Source: Fidelibacterota bacterium
Lineage (GTDB): Bacteria; Fidelibacterota; Marinisomatia; Marinisomatales; J089
NCBI GenBank assembly: GCA_003695105.1
Contig: RFIZ01000121.1
Location: 1-5,388, forward strand
Reading direction: 5' to 3'
Length of the DNA: 5,388 bases
Shown here: positions 1 to 5,388 of the stretch, in pieces
How positions within the stretch are numbered: position 1 is the stretch's first letter
Layout: each line of letters begins with the position of its first letter
Position numbers and translations under genes: made by a program
Notes under the pieces: model-generated
What the model saw: the letters and a program-made list of their open reading frames with translations, nothing else
The model's database searches: none
Told to the model about the DNA's origin: nothing

Positions 1-417
1 AGTGGACTGGAGAAAGCGCAGGTGGATCTGATCCGGATCCTCACCGGACCGGACCCGGAAGCCCGATCCCGGGCAATGGAAATGATCAAGCCGGAGCAAT
101 TTACCGATCCGGTGCTGCAACAGGTGGTTCGACAGGCCCTGAAAAAGGCCGACCCCGCGGCGCTGGTGGATCTGTTCACCGATAAAGCCGACCGGGAACG
201 GGTGGCCGCTGTGTTGGTAGAGGCCACGCCCTATGAAAACGCCGAACAGATGGTTGTGGATTGTGTAAAAAAGCTGGAAATTCACCATCTCAAGGAAGAA
301 ATCGCCCGTTTGCGCGCTCAGATGAAACAGATGGAAGCCCGGGAGGAAGATCCGGAGTCTCTGCTGCTCGAAGTCGCCCGGCTGCAACAGGAATTACGCT
401 ATGTTCAGAATCGTTAG
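1..417 (+). CDS. dnaG: DNA primase DnaG, C-terminal part (5' end outside window)
   Basis: The reading frame is open from the first base, so this is the last 138 codons of a longer gene and the GTG at 22 is probably not a real start. The residues match the C-terminal helicase-binding region of bacterial DnaG. A Leu-rich helix (DLIRILTG) is followed by a helix with the family's 'E-x-F-x-D-P' signature (PEQFTDPVLQQVV), then an 'LVDLFTD' helix, and finally a charged, Leu-heptad helical hairpin (KLEIHHLKEEIARLRAQM ... LLLEVARLQQEL). In known bacteria this domain docks on the DnaB helicase so that primase lays down RNA primers at the fork. The zinc-binding and TOPRIM catalytic domains would lie to the left of the window and cannot be checked. 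The stop at 415-417 overlaps the next gene by 17 bp, suggesting co-transcription. The domain is divergent in all families, so the call rests on pattern and not on catalytic motifs; an unrelated helical coiled-coil protein is the main alternative. Confidence 0.8.
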   Translation, partial: SGLEKAQVDLIRILTGPDPEARSRAMEMIKPEQFTDPVLQQVVRQALKKADPAALVDLFTDKADRERVAAVLVEATPYENAEQMVVDCVKKLEIHHLKEEIARLRAQMKQMEAREEDPESLLLEVARLQQELRYVQNR

Positions 418-829
418 TTCCAGTTTCGTTTTGTGGATCGTCCTTTTGGCAGGCCTGTGGGCCCAGGGGATGCCCACGGATTCGGTCCGGACCGGCCTGA
501 TCATCACCTGTCCTCAGCCGGATATCCCGGTGTACCTGGACGGCGGAATGATCGGGCATACGCCCCTGGAATCGGTCCTCCCGGTGCGACCGGGTCGCCA
601 CACAGTGAGTTTTTTCCCCACCGCCGTCGACAGTGCGGATTCCACCGTGCTCCTGCCCGGCAGTAAGATCGTGGATGTGCAGGAAGGATATGTCGTGCCG
701 GTGGCGCTGGATTACCGGGAAATGGTCCGGGAAGCCCAGCTGGATAAACCCCTCCCCCGTGGGGGCGCCTGGGTCGGCCTGCTGATCGTCACCGGATTTC
801 TCTGGGTCATCTACTGGGGCCTGGGCTGA
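401..829 (+). CDS. PEGA-like exported protein with C-terminal membrane anchor
   Basis: This is a complete protein of 142 residues. It has an N-terminal signal peptide (basic Arg3, hydrophobic 8-20, probable cleavage after Ala21 in GLWA|Q). Residues about 32-72 resemble a PEGA domain: a strand 'GLIITCPQPDIPVYLDG', then 'G-H-T-P-L' at 52-56 and 'PGRHTVSFFP' at 64-73. That is the usual order of V-x-[IL]-D-G, G-x-T-P and G-x-H-x-[IV] in the family. A polar linker is followed by a hydrophobic segment at about 122-141 (GGAWVGLLIVTGFLWVIYWG) that runs to the last residues, so the protein is predicted to face the periplasm and be anchored by its C-terminus with almost no cytoplasmic tail. PEGA domains are short beta-folds found in envelope proteins, often as add-on modules, and have no single known function. 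The gene starts inside the end of dnaG and its stop overlaps the next start (TGATG), indicating translational coupling in one unit. The start ATG is the only one that leaves a full signal peptide. A weak purine stretch (cagga) precedes it. Confidence 0.72.
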   Translation: MFRIVSSSFVLWIVLLAGLWAQGMPTDSVRTGLIITCPQPDIPVYLDGGMIGHTPLESVLPVRPGRHTVSFFPTAVDSADSTVLLPGSKIVDVQEGYVVPVALDYREMVREAQLDKPLPRGGAWVGLLIVTGFLWVIYWGLG

Positions 830-1605
830 TGCCGAAGTGTTCCGTATGGCTGGCGGGAGGACTCTGCCTGCTGCTGACGGTCGGTGTGGCCCGGGATAAG
901 CACCAGAAGAAAAAGCCGTCTGCCCTGCCGCAGGTCATCCAAAAGGGGAAACCGCGCTCACTACGCATGGCCCGGAACTGGGATGCCCTGCAGGGCGCAT
1001 TGTCCGGTGATATTACCCCCCTGGATCTGGATCGGGGAAAGTATTTCAAGGGCCAGTTCGACCGGCAGGGATTTCTGAGCCGGGTCACCTACATTGACGA
1101 GGACCGGCAGCCCGTCTATGAAGTGCGCCTTCAACGGGACAAGTCGCACTATTTCCGGCATTATCAGATCCGCATTTTCCGGCAAACCCGCCTCCAGGAA
1201 TTGTTTCCCGATTTGAGCCTCCCTCCGGTCAGTTCCTTGAAAAAGGGCTGGACGATCCGGGTACGCCTGAATTCCGGTCTCTATCCGGCGCGGATCGCGG
1301 TGCTGGACAAACAGGGAATTCAATATTATTTCTATGAAATCACCTATCCCAAATCCTCCAACCGTCCTGACGGCAGTCTGGTCGCTGTCCGGGGATTCCG
1401 TGGGGATTCCACCCTGGTGGGTAGCAAGGAACTGGTTTATCGTTCCGGTGAGGGACTCATCCAGTCCACCTGGCGCGATGCCCGGGGACGAATCGTGCGG
1501 AAGGAAACCCTGGAACGGGATTATACGGCCATGGAAACGACCCGGACGGTGTCGGACTCCACCGGTCGGATCTTGGAGCGACGTATTCTCCCGGGCATTC
1601 AATAA
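829..1605 (+). CDS. Exported protein of unknown function with repeated D-x-x-G beta motifs
   Basis: I do not recognise this 258-residue protein. It begins with a likely signal peptide (Lys3, hydrophobic 5-20, possible cleavage after Ala21 in VGVA|RD). The Cys at 13 is not in a proper lipobox, so a lipoprotein is unlikely. A basic stretch (KHQKKK) follows the signal. The rest is rich in charged and aromatic residues and looks largely beta-stranded. A loose motif, D-x-x-G followed by a strand with alternating hydrophobic and charged residues, occurs four times: FDRQGFLSRV (77-86), LDKQGIQYYF (159-168), WRDARGRIVRKE (215-226) and VSDSTGRILERR (241-252). This recalls YD/RHS-like or MORN-like beta-hairpin repeats but is too weak to assign to a family. 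Its ATG overlaps the TGA of the PEGA gene by one base, so it is probably translated together with it, and the pair may act together in the periplasm. It ends just before a strong terminator and is therefore the last gene of the unit. Confidence 0.72.
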   Translation: MPKCSVWLAGGLCLLLTVGVARDKHQKKKPSALPQVIQKGKPRSLRMARNWDALQGALSGDITPLDLDRGKYFKGQFDRQGFLSRVTYIDEDRQPVYEVRLQRDKSHYFRHYQIRIFRQTRLQELFPDLSLPPVSSLKKGWTIRVRLNSGLYPARIAVLDKQGIQYYFYEITYPKSSNRPDGSLVAVRGFRGDSTLVGSKELVYRSGEGLIQSTWRDARGRIVRKETLERDYTAMETTRTVSDSTGRILERRILPGIQ

Positions 1606-1618
1606 AGTCCGGTACTCC

Positions 1619-1654
1619 AAAAAAAAAGCCCCGATAGAGATCGGGGCTTTTTTT
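1619..1654. terminator. Bidirectional rho-independent terminator between convergent genes
   Basis: A perfect 8-bp GC-rich stem, GCCCCGAT (1628-1635) and ATCGGGGC (1640-1647), encloses the 4-base loop AGAG. It is preceded by nine A (1619-1627) and followed by seven T (1648-1654). Read on the plus strand it ends the dnaG-PEGA-unknown transcript 13 bases after the TAA. Read on the minus strand the A run becomes nine U, and it ends the TonB-receptor transcript soon after its TGA at 1672-1674. The A and T runs can also pair and lengthen the stem. Position and symmetry fit a shared terminator. Confidence 0.95.
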
Positions 1655-1671
1655 ATCCGGGTGTTACAGGA

Positions 1672-4437
1672 TCAGAAGCGAACCGTCAGGCCGGCGTTGA
1701 AGAAGCGCGGCAGTCCGAAGAACACTTCTGCATCATCGGCAGCGTGGTTTTTCCCGTTGCCGGTGTAAGCGTTGTATTTGCTGTTATCCACGGCATCCTG
1801 GATATAGACCGCATCCAGGAGATTGAAGACGTGGACAAAGGCCTGCAACCGGGCATTGCCCAACTGAATCGGCAGGTTGTACATGGCGTGGAAATCCACT
1901 ACGCTGTAATCCGGCGCTTTCCAGCTCTGGGCCCGGTCATTCGGATCGGTCCGTGCCAGGGGATCAAAATCGGCATAGTTGTTGGCGTAGTGTTTCAGCA
2001 CCAGTTGCGCCTGGAAGCCGTCCAGGGGGAACACGGAAGCGCCCAGAGCAATCTGGGTCTGAGGCTGATCACCCACTTTCAGATCTTTAATGTACAGATC
2101 GTACTCTTCGTAGGTGTCGACACCCCGATCAGGACGATATTTACCGTGGGCATCATCGATATATTTCCAGTTCCCGATGGAAACCGCTCCGTCCAGACGG
2201 AAGAGTTTCATGGGCTGGAAGGCCACTTCACCTTCAATACCGGAGTGATTGGCATTGACGCCGCTGAGGCTCACCAGTCCTTCCGAACCGTCGGTGTTGG
2301 TGACGCCCTTGGTGAAGGAACGATCTTTCCAGGTGGTATTATAGTAGTTGGCCTTCAGGTTGAGCATACCCATGTCCATGAAACCGCCCAGTTCAATCGA
2401 GTTGAAGGTTTCGTTCTTGGGATTGTCGTTTAGGGCGCCATTGCCGTCGTCGATCACATTGTCGAAGATCGGGACCTTGGAAACGTTCCCGAAGTTGGCG
2501 AATACACCCATGTTTTCGCTCAGGTTGAAGCTGGCTCCACCTTTGACCTGGAAGCCGCCGATGGAGGGAGATTCGACGAAGAGTTCTTTCCCGTTACCGG
2601 CATCGGTAAAGTGGTCGGTGAAGGTGTATTTGATCGTGGACCAGCCGGCCATTCCATACGCCGTGATGGGTCCGCTTTCAAAGTTGGCCTGACCAAAGAG
2701 ACCCAACCAGTCCACGGTGTTCGTGTTGTAATACACGATTTTATCACCCAGATGTTTTTTCTGAGATTCCGGCGTTGTATCAAAATCATTGCCGGTAAAG
2801 ACATAGTAGTCTCCGCCCAGCAGATCCCGGACTTCCCGGAAATGGTCAATCTGGGCCGTACGCCAGTCGATACCAAAAATGGTCTGCAGGTGATCACTGA
2901 CATCAAAATTCAGCTTTGAAATGGCGCCCACGGTCCACTGATTATTCCGGCTGTTCCGCAGAATACCCACGGATTCTTTATCACCCCGGGCAATGGCTTT
3001 TTTGTCAATATAGACCGTATCGTCATTGGAACTGTTGGCGGCGATGGTGGCATCCCAGTCCCAATGCCAGGGAGAAGGTCCATAATAGAATTTGTAATTG
3101 TCGTCACCGAGTTCACCGTCGTTGTCACGACGATAGAGATGACCGTACGTCCCGGTACCACCGCCATGTCCACCGGACCAATAGAGGATGGAAGACAGGC
3201 GCATATTGTCGCTGAAATTGTGGTACCAGTTCAAATTCACCTGGGGCTTATGGAAGAAGTTCTCCCGCTCGTTCAACAGGGTTTTGTCATACCGACTGTC
3301 GCTGGGATGTTCCTTGTACATGGCCCAGTATTGTTTGCCGTCATAGGACGAGGAGACTTTTCCCCAGTTCTGGTTGAAATCTCGTCCCACTTCCGGGAAT
3401 TTTTCGAAGTAGGCATCCTTGATGGAATCCGGAATGTAGTCTTTGGCGAAATCATGACTGTAGGTGGCCATGTTCTGCTTGTACAAATTCTGTCCGTGGC
3501 GCTGGGGAGCACCCAAAGCATATAATTCGAACCGATCATTCTTCGACATAGCGTAGCTGGCGCCCAGATACCAGGCATAGGCATCTGTCCAGGTGCCGCC
3601 GTAGAAGCCGTCGCCGGTTTTTTTGACGAAGGTTCCGCTCAGGGCGAATTTGTTGTTGATCAGGCCCGTATTCAGATTCAGGGTGGTCTTCAGGAAACCC
3701 CATTGACCGATTTCCTGTTTGAACAGGCCGCCACTTTTGGCCGCTGTGGGATCGGTAATGATGTTCATGGTACCACCGATGGACGGGGTCGCCAGATTCA
3801 CGGCGCTGAGTCCGCGCTGAACCTGAATGGAGGAGGTGGCGTCACCCACGCCGTCCCAGTTGGACCAGTACACCCAACCGTTTTCCATGTCGTTCACCGG
3901 GACACCATTGATCATGATGGCCACGTTCCGTTGGTTGAAACCGCGGACGTTGACCCGGGCATCACCGGCGCCGCCGCCCTGCTGGGTCGCATAGACGCTG
4001 GGCGTGGTGTTCAACACCATGGGAATGTCCCGGGAGGCCAGACGGAGTTCCATCTCTTCCTTGGGCACATCCGTGAAAGCCACCGGCGTGGCCTGGGTGG
4101 CCCGGGAAGCCAGCACTTCCAGAGCACTCATTTCCAGCGCCGAAGCTGTCAGTGCAAAATTCAGGGTGGTGGCTCCCTCCACAGTCACCGTTTGACTGAC
4201 ATCGGCATACCCGATCACTGAAGCCGTCACCGTATAGGTGCCGTTCGGTACATCGGCGATGTTGTAAGCGCCGTTGGCATCGGCAGCAGCCCCCATCGTG
4301 GTTCCCTCGATGAATACGTTCGCTCCGGCGAGAGCCGCTCCGGTTTGGGCATCAGTAACCGTTCCGGAGATGGATCCTTGCGCCAAAACGAGCGCCGGGA
4401 GAACCATAACCATCACAATGGATAGGATTCGTTTCAT
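1672..4437 (-). CDS. TonB-dependent outer-membrane receptor with carboxypeptidase-regulatory-like N-terminal domain
   Basis: A 921-residue outer-membrane transporter that would import a bound ligand using energy from TonB-ExbB-ExbD. Order of parts: signal peptide 1-19 (MKRILSIVMVMVLPALVLA|Q); a CarboxypepD_reg-like beta-sandwich at about 22-98 (GTVTDAQTGAALAGANVFIE, then DANGAYNIADVPNGTYTV); a possible TonB box near ALEVLASR (105-112); a plug domain at about 115-230 with NVRGFNQRNVAIMINGVPVN, the ENGWVYWSNWDG stretch, IQVQRGLSA and IGGTMNIIT; then a beta-barrel to the C-terminus, which ends LTVRF with the terminal Phe used by the BAM machinery. I see no cysteine. An in-frame upstream ATG at 4599 would add 54 residues lacking any export character in front of the signal peptide. 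The ATG at 4437 has AAGGAG six bases upstream and starts the signal peptide exactly, so I chose it. There is no SusD-like partner next door, and the substrate cannot be told from sequence. Siderophore, metal chelate, vitamin and glycan uptake are all possible. Confidence 0.95.
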   Translation of the reverse strand: MKRILSIVMVMVLPALVLAQGSISGTVTDAQTGAALAGANVFIEGTTMGAAADANGAYNIADVPNGTYTVTASVIGYADVSQTVTVEGATTLNFALTASALEMSALEVLASRATQATPVAFTDVPKEEMELRLASRDIPMVLNTTPSVYATQQGGGAGDARVNVRGFNQRNVAIMINGVPVNDMENGWVYWSNWDGVGDATSSIQVQRGLSAVNLATPSIGGTMNIITDPTAAKSGGLFKQEIGQWGFLKTTLNLNTGLINNKFALSGTFVKKTGDGFYGGTWTDAYAWYLGASYAMSKNDRFELYALGAPQRHGQNLYKQNMATYSHDFAKDYIPDSIKDAYFEKFPEVGRDFNQNWGKVSSSYDGKQYWAMYKEHPSDSRYDKTLLNERENFFHKPQVNLNWYHNFSDNMRLSSILYWSGGHGGGTGTYGHLYRRDNDGELGDDNYKFYYGPSPWHWDWDATIAANSSNDDTVYIDKKAIARGDKESVGILRNSRNNQWTVGAISKLNFDVSDHLQTIFGIDWRTAQIDHFREVRDLLGGDYYVFTGNDFDTTPESQKKHLGDKIVYYNTNTVDWLGLFGQANFESGPITAYGMAGWSTIKYTFTDHFTDAGNGKELFVESPSIGGFQVKGGASFNLSENMGVFANFGNVSKVPIFDNVIDDGNGALNDNPKNETFNSIELGGFMDMGMLNLKANYYNTTWKDRSFTKGVTNTDGSEGLVSLSGVNANHSGIEGEVAFQPMKLFRLDGAVSIGNWKYIDDAHGKYRPDRGVDTYEEYDLYIKDLKVGDQPQTQIALGASVFPLDGFQAQLVLKHYANNYADFDPLARTDPNDRAQSWKAPDYSVVDFHAMYNLPIQLGNARLQAFVHVFNLLDAVYIQDAVDNSKYNAYTGNGKNHAADDAEVFFGLPRFFNAGLTVRF

Positions 4438-4443
4438 TTGACG

Positions 4444-4449
4444 CTCCTT
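4444..4449 (-). promoter_or_regulatory. Shine-Dalgarno of the TonB-receptor gene
   Basis: On the minus strand AAGGAG lies six bases before the ATG at 4437, an ideal match and spacing. It decides the start of the receptor gene against the longer upstream alternative at 4599. Confidence 0.9.
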
Positions 4450-4460
4450 GGATTTAGTTC

Positions 4461-4478
4461 GTAGGAATGGGTAGGAAT
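4461..4478. repeat. Tandem GTAGGAAT repeat in the receptor leader
   Basis: Two exact 8-bp copies, GTAGGAAT at 4461-4468 and 4471-4478, sit with a 10-bp period (minus strand ATTCCTAC-CC-ATTCCTAC). They lie 23 bases upstream of the receptor start and just upstream of its Shine-Dalgarno. One helical turn between copies is the geometry of a direct-repeat protein site, but two short copies can also arise by chance. I could not find a convincing -10/-35 or TAnnTTTG-type promoter nearby to fix its position relative to a transcription start. Confidence 0.5.
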
Positions 4479-4592
4479 ACAACCGGGACAGGCTGTATTT
4501 CGGATAGAGAAAAGTGGGTTTGGACTTGCTCACTGTGTGCGTTTGTTTTGGGCACGTGAAAAGGTGCGGGAAATTCGGCAATTCAGGGGTGG

Positions 4593-4623
4593 AACACAAG
4601 TTCTATTTTGTTAGAATTGTGTT
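4593..4623. repeat. Bulged 12-bp inverted repeat upstream of the receptor gene
   Basis: The left arm AACACAA-g-TTCTA (4593-4605) and the right arm TAGAATTGTGTT (4612-4623) are perfectly complementary over 12 pairs apart from one extra G at 4600, with a 6-base spacer TTTTGT (4606-4611). The element starts 35 bases after the SRAP stop and ends about 155 bases before the receptor ATG. The stem is AT-rich and no U run follows on the minus strand, so it is a poor intrinsic terminator. An operator for the receptor, or an RNA hairpin at the 3' end of the SRAP transcript, are the two readings I consider possible. Confidence 0.6.
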
Positions 4624-4658
4624 AGGGTTATCGTCGGAGAAGGGGAAGAATTTCCGGG

Positions 4659-5330
4659 TCAGGAATGCAGGGGGAGAATGCATTCGGGACTGTTGTTCCG
4701 GGGCGAATTGACGCGGGAGGATACGGCATACATCTGGAGCCGGGGTCGGACCTCATTCAGTAGTGGGAGCAGATCGCGGGATGGATCACCGCCGGGCCGC
4801 AGCCAGGTGTCTATGATTTCGGGGGGCAAAATCACCGGCATCCGGGTATGGATGTGTGCCAGCGGTCGGATGGCCGGTTTGGTGATGATGGTATAGGTGT
4901 TCCATACCTCATCTTCCGGTGAGGTCCAACCATCCCAGAGTCCGGCCATGAGCAACAATTTTCCTTCCGGATGGCGGAAATAAAAGGGTTGTTTTGACGG
5001 GCCCTCCCGTTTCCATTCATAATAACCGTCGGCAATGACAATACAGCGATGATCGGCTATCAGCGGGCGAAAGGATGGTTTTTCCAGCACGGTCTCCACC
5101 CGGGCATTGATGAGGTGCGCCGCCCGGCGGGCATCTTTCGCCCACCGCGGAATCAGTCCCCACCGCATCAGCCGAACCGTCCGGTGACCGGTGAACAGAA
5201 GGATCGGCGATCGCTGGGTGGGGGCAATGTTATAGGAGGGAACGTAGGCCTCCGGGTCCTCCCATTCCTCCACGGCCAGCTCCTCGATGATGGATTGCAT
5301 GTCCCGGGTGAGAGTTTTCCGTCCGCACAT
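4659..5330 (-). CDS. yedK: SRAP family protein (YedK/HMCES-like), abasic-site DNA-protein crosslinker
   Basis: A complete 223-residue SRAP protein, the usual length for bacterial YedK. The family crosslinks covalently to abasic sites in single-stranded DNA through the N-terminal Cys exposed after Met removal, shielding them during replication. The catalytic set is present: Cys2 in MCGR, Asn75 in INARVET, Glu105 in DGYYEW, and His161 in HTRMPVIL. Other family signatures are YNIAPTQ (33-39), RWGLIPRWAKD (56-66) and the C-terminal SSRVN ... PECILP. The frame stays open to an ATG at 5384, but that start would add 18 residues before Cys2 and abolish the required N-terminal Cys, so the start at 5330 is chosen. 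No clear Shine-Dalgarno precedes it; the 58 bases up to the window edge are pyrimidine-rich on the coding strand and show no promoter I can defend. The gene runs in the same direction as the TonB receptor, with a 221-bp gap that has no clear terminator, so partial read-through is possible. 'SOS response-associated' is the family name; no LexA box is visible here. Confidence 0.96.
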   Translation of the reverse strand: MCGRKTLTRDMQSIIEELAVEEWEDPEAYVPSYNIAPTQRSPILLFTGHRTVRLMRWGLIPRWAKDARRAAHLINARVETVLEKPSFRPLIADHRCIVIADGYYEWKREGPSKQPFYFRHPEGKLLLMAGLWDGWTSPEDEVWNTYTIITKPAIRPLAHIHTRMPVILPPEIIDTWLRPGGDPSRDLLPLLNEVRPRLQMYAVSSRVNSPRNNSPECILPLHS

Positions 5331-5388
5331 GGTGTGAAAATAGAAAAACTCCGCCGGAAAAGGCAGAAAAAAGTGGTTGAACATTGAC

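Noticed and set aside
961..1620. 219-codon minus-strand open frame opposite the unknown exported protein
   Set aside because: It would begin next to the terminator A run with no ribosome site, while the plus-strand frame has a signal peptide and coupling to its neighbour.
1744..2433. 229-codon open frame on the plus strand opposite the TonB receptor
   Set aside because: It lies wholly antisense to a clearly coding receptor gene, has no recognisable domain and no ribosome site I can see; long antisense frames are common opposite GC-rich coding sequence.
3703..4221. 172-codon plus-strand open frame opposite the receptor plug domain
   Set aside because: The opposite strand encodes the canonical plug motifs; the product here is a His/Gly-rich low-complexity shadow with no family resemblance.
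4553..4558. CACGTG palindrome in the receptor upstream region
   Set aside because: A single 6-bp palindrome is expected often by chance and has no supporting context.
4438..4599. 54-residue N-terminal extension of the receptor
   Set aside because: It would put a signal peptide in the interior of the protein, skip an ideal Shine-Dalgarno, and cover the inverted repeat region; the shorter start is better supported.
4438..4658. Sigma-70 or Bacteroidota-type promoter for the receptor
   Set aside because: I checked the minus strand for TTGACA/TATAAT-like and TTTG/TAnnTTTG-like pairs; only poor matches with wrong spacing were found, so none is called.

Overview
The window fits a Gram-negative bacterium. 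It encodes an outer-membrane TonB-dependent receptor that ends in a C-terminal Phe and has a carboxypeptidase-regulatory-like N-terminal domain, plus two other proteins with signal peptides. That receptor architecture is most common in the Fibrobacteres-Chlorobi-Bacteroidetes (FCB) superphylum and related candidate phyla. The moderately high GC content and the strong AAGGAG Shine-Dalgarno in front of the receptor are less typical of classical Bacteroidota, so an uncultured FCB-like lineage is a reasonable inference. No 16S or other decisive marker is present.

Layout: positions 1-1605 hold three tightly packed plus-strand genes. These are the 3' end of dnaG (primase, helicase-binding C-terminus), a small PEGA-like membrane-anchored exported protein overlapping dnaG by 17 bp, and an unrecognised exported protein overlapping the PEGA gene by 1 bp. 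A strong rho-independent hairpin flanked by A and T runs (1619-1654) serves both this unit and the convergent receptor gene. Positions 1672-4437 (minus) encode a 921-residue TonB-dependent receptor. The 221-bp gap 4438-4658 holds its Shine-Dalgarno, a tandem 8-bp repeat one helical turn apart and a long bulged inverted repeat. Positions 4659-5330 (minus) encode a complete SRAP (YedK/HMCES) protein, and the last 58 bp are its upstream region.

Functionally the window looks like ordinary chromosome with three themes: DNA replication and lesion protection (DnaG, SRAP), outer-membrane uptake (the receptor), and two small envelope proteins of unknown role attached to the primase gene. I see no mobile element, CRISPR array, tRNA or rRNA, and no sequence that clearly amounts to a new biological system. 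The items most worth a second look are the uncharacterised envelope pair behind dnaG and the symmetric and tandem elements upstream of the receptor.
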